DNA from: JAIPAH01 sp964345255
GTDB lineage: Bacteria > Bacteroidota > Bacteroidia > Bacteroidales > JAIPAH01
Assembly: GCA_964345255.1 (NCBI GenBank)
Contig: CAYFQK010000074.1
Span: 1-12,578 of the forward strand
Length of the DNA: 12,578 bases
Direction: 5' to 3'
In this document: positions 7,284-12,578 of the stretch, in pieces
Layout of the letters: the number at the start of each line of letters is the position of its first letter
Numbering within the stretch: the stretch's first letter is position 1
Position numbers and translations under genes: made by a program
Notes under the pieces: generated by a model
Seen by the model: the letters and a program-made list of their open reading frames with translations, nothing else
Told to the model about the DNA's origin: nothing
Database searches by the model: none

Positions 7284-7959
7284 GCTGTGCTCTTTTATAA
7301 TCTTCCGGAATCCCGATATCGAGAAAATAATTTTCAAAAGCTATCCCATAGAAAGAACGTTCGCGGTATTGTTTTTCCAGCACTTCCCTTTCAAAGCTAA
7401 ATTTTTTCCCTGAAGGGAAATGGGAAAACAATTCTTTGTTGGCAAAATAAATCCCCCCGTTAATCATCCCTTCTCCCTGCGATGCTCCTTTTTCAAAAAA
7501 TCCTTTGATCCTTCCGCTCTTGTCTGCATAAACACCCCCATACCGGGCAGTATCTTCTATTTTTCTTAAAGCTATTGTTAAGTCCGCCTGCTGATTCTTG
7601 TGAAATGACTTCAGGGTTTCCAGAGGAATATTAAAAATCGTATCTCCGTTTAGGATAAAAAACTGTGAGCTGCTAACATATGGCAGTGCATTCATAATAG
7701 CCCCGCCGGTTCCCAGAGGTTCTTCCTCCGGAGCGTACACTAACTTCATGTTACGAAATTCATCTGAGAAATAAGCCTGAATGCTTTCTTTCTTATAGCC
7801 TACGGCAAGCACAACCCGCTCTATTCCATTAGTTTTAAGATACGACAACTGATAATCCAGAAAGGGCTTACCGTTCACAGGAGCCATTGCTTTGGGCAGC
7901 TCATCGATCTCACTGCGCAGGCGCGTTCCCAGACCACCAACAAGCACAATTGCTTCCAT
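7258..7959 (-). CDS. hddC: D-glycero-alpha-D-manno-heptose 1-phosphate guanylyltransferase, HddC-like
   Basis: Nucleotidyltransferase that should join GTP and heptose 1-phosphate to form GDP-D-glycero-alpha-D-manno-heptose and pyrophosphate. The 233-residue protein is a single Rossmann-like NTP-transferase domain: VGGLGTRLR (7-15) nucleotide-binding loop, LPKAMAPVNGKPFL (21-34) with Lys23, PLGTGGA (81-87), metal-binding NGD (104-106), NGGIYF (167-172) and FLDIGIPEDY (212-221) with the second metal Asp214. There is no hexapeptide-repeat C-terminal domain, unlike GlmU or many mannose-1-phosphate guanylyltransferases. Base specificity (GTP versus CTP, UTP or dTTP) is not provable from these motifs; HddC is chosen because gmhA, hddA and gmhB surround it. 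It starts 7 nt after gmhA and its 3' end overlaps gmhB by 26 nt in another frame. Confidence 0.9.
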   Translation of the reverse strand: MEAIVLVGGLGTRLRSEIDELPKAMAPVNGKPFLDYQLSYLKTNGIERVVLAVGYKKESIQAYFSDEFRNMKLVYAPEEEPLGTGGAIMNALPYVSSSQFFILNGDTIFNIPLETLKSFHKNQQADLTIALRKIEDTARYGGVYADKSGRIKGFFEKGASQGEGMINGGIYFANKELFSHFPSGKKFSFEREVLEKQYRERSFYGIAFENYFLDIGIPEDYKRAQHEFKRLGY

Positions 7960-7966
7960 AACTGAA

Positions 7967-8542
7967 TTATTTTTCAGGAAAAAGTCTCGATTCTACATTC
8001 TCACAGATTATGTGTCCGGCCATAATGTGTGCTTCCTGAATGCGCGGAGTATCTTCTGAAGGAATGTTTATCAGAATATCGGCTGCATCTTTCATCTTTC
8101 CACCCGACTTACCGGTAAAAGCCACTGTAATCATGTTTTGTTTATTAGCCTGCTCCACGGCCTTCAGGATATTGCTTGAGTTACCGGAGGTCGAAATCGC
8201 AACAAGAATATCTCCCTGGCGGCCTTTTGCTTTCACCAGCCTGCTGTATACCTCGTCGAAGGAATAATCATTAGCTACAGCCGTAAGATAAGAAGAATTT
8301 ACATGCAGGGCTTCGCTAAAGAGCGGCTCCCTGTCGTAGTAAAACCTCCCCGAGAACTCGGCTGCCAGATGCTGCGCATCTGCAGCGCTTCCCCCATTGC
8401 CGCAAAAAAACACTTTTCCATCATCCTCAAAACAGTCCACTATTTCATTTACAAGCTCATGAATCTTTCCAATGAATTGCTCATCCTCCATCAACATTCT
8501 TTTTACATCGATGGATGCCTGTATTGTCTTTCTAATATCCAT
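7967..8542 (-). CDS. gmhA: sedoheptulose-7-phosphate isomerase, GmhA
   Basis: Converts sedoheptulose 7-phosphate into D-glycero-D-manno-heptose 7-phosphate, the entry step of heptose nucleotide synthesis, in the cytoplasm. The 191-residue length is typical. It is a SIS-domain protein with CGNGGSAADAQHLAAEFSGRF at 47-67, STSGNSSNI (117-125) phosphate loop and a C-terminal QEAHIMAGHIICE helix. The zinc ligands known for GmhA correspond to His58, Glu62, Gln169 and His177, all present. The related SIS protein DiaA (DnaA-associated) lacks a heptose context and the full metal set, so it is unlikely. The gene starts 7 nt after the hddA stop and 7 nt precede hddC, consistent with a single transcript. 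Confidence 0.96.
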   Translation of the reverse strand: MDIRKTIQASIDVKRMLMEDEQFIGKIHELVNEIVDCFEDDGKVFFCGNGGSAADAQHLAAEFSGRFYYDREPLFSEALHVNSSYLTAVANDYSFDEVYSRLVKAKGRQGDILVAISTSGNSSNILKAVEQANKQNMITVAFTGKSGGKMKDAADILINIPSEDTPRIQEAHIMAGHIICENVESRLFPEK

Positions 8543-8549
8543 ACCTGAA

Positions 8550-9584
8550 TTATTTTCCGTTTAACGACCATGTTTTCAACCCATCCACAACATAGTCATA
8601 CCTTTTGGCCTGACCGCCGTATTTATTATGCAAAGCGGTTATTACCGGGTTGCGGCTCATCAGAGGACAGTAAAAAATCATAAATCCTCCCCCTCCGGCG
8701 CCGGATATTTTTCCTCCGGTAGCACCGGCATCTATAGCCGTTTGATAAATCTCGTCAATAAAAGAATTACTGATATCGGAGGCCATATTCTTCTTATGCT
8801 GCCATCCGAAATCCAGAATTCTCCCAATCTCATCCAAGTGGCCTTTAAGTAATGCTTCTTTCATCATTATGGCCTGCTCGCGGAGCTTATGCATGGCCTC
8901 GATGGAATCCTTGTTCTTATCTTTGACGTTGGAAGACTGTGTTTCGATAATTTTCGATGACAGCCTGCTGGTTTCCGTATAGTATAACACCAGATTATGT
9001 GCCAATTCATTCATATAATCGCTACGAATTCGCAAAGGGTTAACGATGATGTTATCTTTTTTGAATTCCATAAAATTCACGCCACCAAAAGTGGCCGCAT
9101 ATTGGTCCTGTTTTCCGCCGGCCATTTTCAAATCCACCCTTTCAATATCATAAGCCAGGCTGGCTATATCATACTCGCCCAGGGGCAATTGAAACCACTC
9201 GGCAAAAGCTCCCAGGATAGCCACAGTAAGTGTTGAAGAGGTCCCCAATCCGCTTCCGGGAGGGGCATCTACGTAAGTATACAAATCAAAAGCGGGAATG
9301 GTTTCCGGAGGGAAATCGCGCATCACACGGTTAAATACTCCTTTGTGTAGTTCGAGACTGCCGTCAATGGGTAGCTGTTCTGATTTGCTGTATTCAAATT
9401 GCTCCCGCTTATCCAGGGAGTGCAGTCCCATTTTCCCATTCTTACGGGGAATAATCGTCGCATAGGCATACATGCTGATAGTGGCATTGAGAATAGCGCC
9501 CCCATAAATATCTGAATAGGGAGCCACATCTGTGCCACCGCCTGCCATACCAAGTCTCAGAGGGGCTTTACTTCTGATAATCAT
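8550..9584 (-). CDS. hddA: D-glycero-alpha-D-manno-heptose-7-phosphate kinase, HddA
   Basis: GHMP-family kinase that phosphorylates C1 of heptose 7-phosphate to give the alpha-1,7-bisphosphate, directing the pathway to GDP-heptose rather than ADP-heptose (which uses the unrelated HldE kinase). The 344 residues show all three GHMP motifs: RLGMAGGGTDVAPY (10-23), PPGSGLGTSST (108-118) ATP loop, and GATGGKISGAGGGGFMIF (287-304). GGKQDQYAATFGG (156-168) is also typical of the HddA/fucokinase branch. Only one base separates its ATG from the upstream glycosyltransferase stop codon. A fucokinase-type sugar kinase is the alternative, but the length and the adjacent gmhA, hddC and gmhB favour HddA. 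Confidence 0.93.
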   Translation of the reverse strand: MIIRSKAPLRLGMAGGGTDVAPYSDIYGGAILNATISMYAYATIIPRKNGKMGLHSLDKREQFEYSKSEQLPIDGSLELHKGVFNRVMRDFPPETIPAFDLYTYVDAPPGSGLGTSSTLTVAILGAFAEWFQLPLGEYDIASLAYDIERVDLKMAGGKQDQYAATFGGVNFMEFKKDNIIVNPLRIRSDYMNELAHNLVLYYTETSRLSSKIIETQSSNVKDKNKDSIEAMHKLREQAIMMKEALLKGHLDEIGRILDFGWQHKKNMASDISNSFIDEIYQTAIDAGATGGKISGAGGGGFMIFYCPLMSRNPVITALHNKYGGQAKRYDYVVDGLKTWSLNGK

Positions 9585-9585
9585 A

Positions 9586-10737
9586 TTAAGACTTTAGCGC
9601 CGTTATTTTCCTGTCGAGTGTTTCAAGATTTTCCAATAAGGTTGACCAGGAATACTTTTTCTTTTCCTTTTTTATATTCTCAATAAACTCTTGTTCTTTA
9701 TTTTCTTTGAAAAATTTATAAACTGCATTGGCTATGGCCTCTTCGTCAGGTTCTACAACATACCCTACTTTCCCGTGAGGGATTAATTCGCTGAGCCCTC
9801 CAACATTGGTCACAACCATGGGTTTTTCAAAATGATAAGCGATTTGCGTCACACCGCTTTGTGTAGCTGACTTATAAGGCTGAACAATCAAATCAGCAAC
9901 GCTGAAGTATAGCCCCACCTTACTGTCGGGAATAAATTCTGTCTGCAAAATAATATGCTGTCGCAAACCCAAATCGTCAATTAGCTCATAGTATTTGTCA
10001 GAATTGGAATAAAACTCTCCTGCGACAATAAGCTTAAGATTTTTTATTTGACTCTTTAAAAGACTCATTGCCTTTATTACGAGGTCAAGGCCTTTATAAT
10101 CTCTGATAAAACCAAAGAAAAGCAGATATTTTGTATCTCTTTGCAGGTCCATCTCCTCACGTGCCGACAGTTTATCTTTACCTCCTTTATAATGATCATA
10201 TAAGGGATGAGGCGAATATATGCCCGGTTTGCGACTGTCAATGTTTTTAAGATCAGTTACGACTGATTTAGACATTGATAAAAAGCCATCGGCAGAGCCA
10301 ACAAAAAACTTTGACAAAGCCAGGTCGCCAAACCTCTTCTCATGTGGTTTAATGTTGTGAGCGATGGCTATGATGTTGAAATTTCCCTTTTTCCTGATTA
10401 ATCTTGCTATCGAACCTAGCGCTGGGGCGATATAGGGCAACCAATAATTGATTATAACCAGATCAGGGGATAATTTAACCAGCTCATCTGCTGTATGGTA
10501 CCATGAAAAAGGACCTATAGAATTGATTGTTCGCCGGATATCTAAATCATGGGGAAGCGGCTCGTTTGAAAATTGCGTTTTCCCCGGAAAAAAGAATTTC
10601 GGATACTGCAATGAAAAAGTAAAAATGTAAACCTGGCCTCCGTTGGCTATAAATGCTCTGGCCATTCGCTCATTAAATGCAGCTATTCCACCCCTGTAGG
10701 GATATGCAGGCCCTATCAAACAAACCTTTTGCGCCAT
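9586..10737 (-). CDS. family 4 glycosyltransferase (GT-B fold)
   Basis: Cytoplasmic or membrane-associated transferase moving a sugar from a nucleotide donor to a glycan or lipid-linked acceptor. The 383-residue form has an N-terminal Rossmann domain (CLIGPAYPYRGGIAAFNERM, 6-25) with the glycine-rich acceptor loop, and a C-terminal donor domain with LLFFGFIRDYKGLDLVIKA (205-223), LIVAGEF (236-242) and PYKSATQSGVTQIAY (287-301), then VGGLSELI. Where many GT4 enzymes carry the E-x7-E motif, this one has the SATQSGV variant. The open frame runs up to GTG 10791 inside the upstream gene; ATG 10737 is preferred because it starts at conserved sequence and leaves a 4-nt gap after the upstream stop. 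Sitting just before hddA, it may use GDP-heptose, but donor and acceptor are not shown by the sequence. Confidence 0.9.
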   Translation of the reverse strand: MAQKVCLIGPAYPYRGGIAAFNERMARAFIANGGQVYIFTFSLQYPKFFFPGKTQFSNEPLPHDLDIRRTINSIGPFSWYHTADELVKLSPDLVIINYWLPYIAPALGSIARLIRKKGNFNIIAIAHNIKPHEKRFGDLALSKFFVGSADGFLSMSKSVVTDLKNIDSRKPGIYSPHPLYDHYKGGKDKLSAREEMDLQRDTKYLLFFGFIRDYKGLDLVIKAMSLLKSQIKNLKLIVAGEFYSNSDKYYELIDDLGLRQHIILQTEFIPDSKVGLYFSVADLIVQPYKSATQSGVTQIAYHFEKPMVVTNVGGLSELIPHGKVGYVVEPDEEAIANAVYKFFKENKEQEFIENIKKEKKKYSWSTLLENLETLDRKITALKS

Positions 10738-10741
10738 TCCG

Positions 10742-11704
10742 TTAATTTTTCGATTCCACCTTTTGCCTGAACCCTTTTCGTTCTTCGACACTGTATTTAT
10801 TGCGTTCTGAATCTGTTCTGGAGATCATCTCCGCGATAAACCCGGTCATGAATAACTGTGCACCTATAATCATACTCAAAACGCCAAGATAAAACAGGGG
10901 TCGCTCCGTCATATTGTATACCTCCATAAACATTTTAAGATATGTGAGATAAAAAGCGATGACAAAACCAATGATAAATAGAATGGTGCCCAGGGTGCCA
11001 AAAAGATGCATCGGTCTCTTTCCAAACTTCGAAACGAATGTTATGGATAAAAGGTCCAGAAAACCTTTCATAAAGCGCTCCACACCGAATTTTGTCGTTC
11101 CGTATTTCCTGGGCTGATGTTGAACGACCTTTTCACCAATATGCCTGAACCCGTTCCATTTCGCTATGACAGGAATATAGCGATGCATCTCACCATATAC
11201 CTCCACACTTTTTACCACATTGTGATGGTAAGCTTTCAATCCACAGTTAAAATCATTAAGATGAATACCAGACATCAACCTCGTAAAACGGTTGAAAAAC
11301 TTGGATGGTATTCTTTTGCTCAATGGATCGTGCCGCTTCTTCTTCCAGCCGGATACTAATTGATAGCCATCCTCTTTTATCATCCGGTAAAGCTCAGGAA
11401 TTTCTTCCGGGCTATCCTGCAAATCAGCATCCATAGTTATTACCACATCCCCTGAAACCTCTTTAAAGCCCTCGTTAAGTGCAGCGGACTTTCCGTAATT
11501 GCGGCGGAATTTAATTCCCTTAACCTCATCATATTTGACGGTGAGACTTTCTATCACCTGCCAGGAGGAGTCTGTGCTGCCATCATCGACAAATACAATT
11601 TCAAATGACAATTCATTCTTCTCACACACTCTTTTTATCCACTGGGTCAGTTCATTGAGCGATTCCTGCTCATTAAATAAAGGAACTACTATTGATATAT
11701 TCAT
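10742..11704 (-). CDS. family 2 glycosyltransferase, GtrB/ArnC-like polyprenyl-phosphate sugar transferase
   Basis: Membrane-attached GT-A enzyme of 320 residues that most likely loads a sugar onto undecaprenyl phosphate at the cytoplasmic face. N-terminal catalytic domain: SIVVPLFNEQESL (4-16), FVDDGSTDSS (38-47), RNYGKSAALNEGF (68-80) and MDADLQDSPEE (91-101), where the DAD and QD acids bind metal and donor. NCGLKAYH (153-160) and RYIPVIAKWNGF (175-186) are typical of the DPM1/GtrB/ArnC branch. Two transmembrane segments follow at about 232-256 and 268-294, then a charged cytoplasmic tail. ATG 11704 is preferred over a TTG two codons earlier. It follows the DUF4199 gene by 14 nt and precedes the GT4 gene by 4 nt. 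The sugar is not identifiable from the sequence. Confidence 0.92.
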   Translation of the reverse strand: MNISIVVPLFNEQESLNELTQWIKRVCEKNELSFEIVFVDDGSTDSSWQVIESLTVKYDEVKGIKFRRNYGKSAALNEGFKEVSGDVVITMDADLQDSPEEIPELYRMIKEDGYQLVSGWKKKRHDPLSKRIPSKFFNRFTRLMSGIHLNDFNCGLKAYHHNVVKSVEVYGEMHRYIPVIAKWNGFRHIGEKVVQHQPRKYGTTKFGVERFMKGFLDLLSITFVSKFGKRPMHLFGTLGTILFIIGFVIAFYLTYLKMFMEVYNMTERPLFYLGVLSMIIGAQLFMTGFIAEMISRTDSERNKYSVEERKGFRQKVESKN

Positions 11705-11718
11705 TCTCAAAAACTTCT

Positions 11719-12231
11719 CTAATGCTCTGTTCGCTTAAAAATTACCGAAACTACCAACGACAATATCAGACCGACTATAGTAGTGTAAAAAATTCCTGAT
11801 ATTGCCATCCAGTGTGGTTTCAGAAATTGCCTGGTTATCGCCATGGACTGGTCCAGCTGATCTCCTTCTATACCCCTGCGATACATCTCTTCCTTGGCTT
11901 GTTGAAGCATGGGATCCAATGCCTGCGGATCAATGAATTTATACAGGATAAAGGTAAATATACCTGTTAAAATCGAAGCATACAAGGCCATAAGAGTACC
12001 TAAGCCTATACCCTGACTGTAATTAAGATACCCCCCGTTTTCTTTGTCGCGATAAAACTTGGTGGCGATGATAATACCTACAAGAAGTATAACATAACTT
12101 CCGTATCCCAGGTACTGGTTAGTTGTAGCGTCGAAAATGTAAAGTATTAAGGCGTAAAGTATCATTACCAGTCCGGTAACAACACCATAATTAAGCGCCT
12201 GTGAGCCGACAGATTTTTGTGGTGCTTCCAT
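11719..12231 (-). CDS. DUF4199 family membrane protein, function unknown
   Basis: Small inner-membrane protein of 170 residues with four predicted transmembrane segments (about 14-34, 41-59, 73-98 and 142-164). A soluble stretch rich in charged residues lies between TM3 and TM4 (about 101-139). The pattern, including GLVMILYALILYIFD and the ATKFYRDKENGGYLNYSQGIGLG segment (read in pieces, 56-78), matches DUF4199, a family known mainly from Bacteroidota. It has no known enzymatic residues. It is the first gene of the run and lies 14 nt before the GT2 gene. The start ATG 12231 has no Shine-Dalgarno but sits about 25 nt below a TACATTTG promoter-like element. A role as partner or lipid-carrier flippase for the GT2 enzyme is possible but is only inference. 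Confidence 0.85.
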   Translation of the reverse strand: MEAPQKSVGSQALNYGVVTGLVMILYALILYIFDATTNQYLGYGSYVILLVGIIIATKFYRDKENGGYLNYSQGIGLGTLMALYASILTGIFTFILYKFIDPQALDPMLQQAKEEMYRRGIEGDQLDQSMAITRQFLKPHWMAISGIFYTTIVGLILSLVVSVIFKRTEH

Positions 12232-12255
12232 AGCTTTTGTTTTTATTACATCTCA

Positions 12256-12290
12256 CAAATGTAAGAAATAAGGGAAATTGATATGAAAAA
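12256..12290 (-). promoter_or_regulatory. candidate promoter for the DUF4199-GT2-heptose operon
   Basis: On the minus strand TACATTTG (12263 down to 12256) is an exact match to the Bacteroidota -7 element TAnnTTTG. It is preceded after 21 nt by a T-rich TTTTTC (12290-12285), a poor match to the -33 TTTG box. Transcription would begin near 12249, giving a leader of about 18 nt before the ATG at 12231. The -7 pattern has only six fixed bases, so position upstream of the first gene is an important part of the argument. Confidence 0.5.
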
Positions 12291-12302
12291 AGTGATATGA
12301 AT

Positions 12303-12333
12303 TTTGCAGCTACTCCAAAGTTTCATATTTTTG
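12303..12333 (+). promoter_or_regulatory. promoter of the SRP RNA gene
   Basis: TTTG at 12303-12306 and TATTTTTG at 12326-12333 match the Bacteroidota -33 (TTTG) and -7 (TAnnTTTG) elements with a 19-nt spacer, the usual distance. The expected start point, about 7 nt after the -7 element, falls at 12340-12341, exactly where the base-paired 5' end of the SRP RNA begins. Confidence 0.75.
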
Positions 12334-12340
12334 CAAACTG

Positions 12341-12440
12341 TCGGGTAAGTCTTGTACGACCAGCTCCCGCTGAACTCCCCCAGGGCCGGAAGGCAGCAAG
12401 GGTAGGTGGTTGAGCGGTGCGATACAAGTAGCTTGCCCGA
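12341..12440 (+). ncRNA. ffs: signal recognition particle RNA (small bacterial SRP RNA, 4.5S type)
   Basis: RNA partner of Ffh that targets nascent membrane and secreted proteins to the SecYEG translocon. The Ffh-binding domain IV is plain: GCC-GGAA-GGC tetraloop hairpin (12385-12394) followed by the asymmetric-loop AGCA, within GGCCGGAAGGCAGCA. The arms pair outward: CCCC with GGGT/GGTGG, CCGCTGAAC with GTTGAGCGG, CTTGTA (12351-12356) with TACAAG (12423-12428), and the ends TCGGGTAAG (12341-12349) with CTTGCCCGA (12432-12440), one G-U wobble. The result is a single long hairpin of about 100 nt without an Alu domain. It is the only plus-strand gene in the window and is transcribed away from the DUF4199 operon. 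Confidence 0.95.
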
Positions 12441-12447
12441 TTTTTTT
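12432..12447 (+). terminator. intrinsic terminator of the SRP RNA
   Basis: The 3' strand of the closing SRP helix (CTTGCCCGA) is followed at once by seven T residues (12441-12447). The GC-rich terminal stem plus T-run should serve as the intrinsic terminator and defines the 3' end of the mature RNA. Confidence 0.75.
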
Positions 12448-12578
12448 GAACACCATGAGGCTATCTGTGGTTTATATTGGTGAAGAGTATTGAAAGTTTT
12501 TCTAATATCAAATTCTAACTCAAGTTTTGCACTTAAAAATCGTAATCGTAGAATGTTGAATTTCAATAAATTAATGTC
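12448..12578 (+). other. right-edge stretch without a recognisable gene
   Basis: After the SRP terminator the last 131 nt are AT-rich. They contain only a 12-codon plus-strand frame from 12459 and an antisense frame crossing the SRP RNA. I see no RNA fold, promoter match of quality or gene end here; the neighbouring gene must lie beyond the window. Confidence 0.5.

Noticed and set aside
12246..12566. 106-codon minus-strand open frame
   Set aside because: It runs antisense across the whole SRP RNA and its promoter, has no recognisable domain or good start, and its Cys/Ser-rich composition reflects the structured RNA.
1..12578. mobile elements, CRISPR arrays, defence or toxin systems
   Set aside because: No transposase, integrase, repeat array or terminal inverted repeats were seen; all genes are housekeeping or surface-glycan genes with uniform composition.

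Overview
The window looks like chromosomal DNA of a member of the Bacteroidota. The evidence is a type III (GlnN-class) glutamine synthetase, a DUF4199 membrane protein beside a two-TM family 2 glycosyltransferase, mostly weak Shine-Dalgarno sequences, and promoter-like sites of the TTTG-N19-TAnnTTTG type. I cannot name the genus. Eleven protein genes are supported, all on the minus strand, and one RNA gene, the signal recognition particle RNA, lies on the plus strand at the right end. There are no mobile elements, CRISPR arrays, tRNAs or rRNAs.

Reading in the direction of transcription (right to left), a compact gene run starts at about 12.23 kb: a DUF4199 membrane protein, a GtrB/ArnC-like polyprenyl-phosphate glycosyltransferase, a family 4 glycosyltransferase, then hddA, gmhA, hddC and gmhB, and finally a sodium:solute symporter. 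Gaps are 1 to 14 nt, and hddC and gmhB overlap by 26 nt. The four heptose genes together supply every step from sedoheptulose 7-phosphate to GDP-D-glycero-alpha-D-manno-heptose: isomerase GmhA, 7-phosphate 1-kinase HddA, 1,7-bisphosphate 7-phosphatase GmhB and guanylyltransferase HddC. The two glycosyltransferases are plausible users or co-workers of this donor in a surface glycan, S-layer glycan or glycoprotein pathway.

After the symporter come 57 nt without a gene, then glnN, which ends at a strong hairpin terminator with a 14-bp perfect outer stem. Next is a TruC-like tRNA pseudouridine synthase. About 185 nt further on lies a two-gene NAD salvage unit: pncB (nicotinate phosphoribosyltransferase) followed by pncA (nicotinamidase). 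PncA makes nicotinate from nicotinamide and PncB converts it to nicotinate mononucleotide. The pncA ribosome binding site overlaps the pncB stop codon.

Several of the longest open frames begin at TTG or GTG upstream of a better ATG, so I moved the starts of pncB, gmhB, both glycosyltransferases and their boundaries accordingly; the symporter alone seems to need its TTG. I did not find a convincing undescribed system. The best leads are the DUF4199/GT2 pair (a possible flippase-plus-transferase arrangement), a GmhB without the usual zinc-binding cysteines, and the symporter at the end of the heptose operon.
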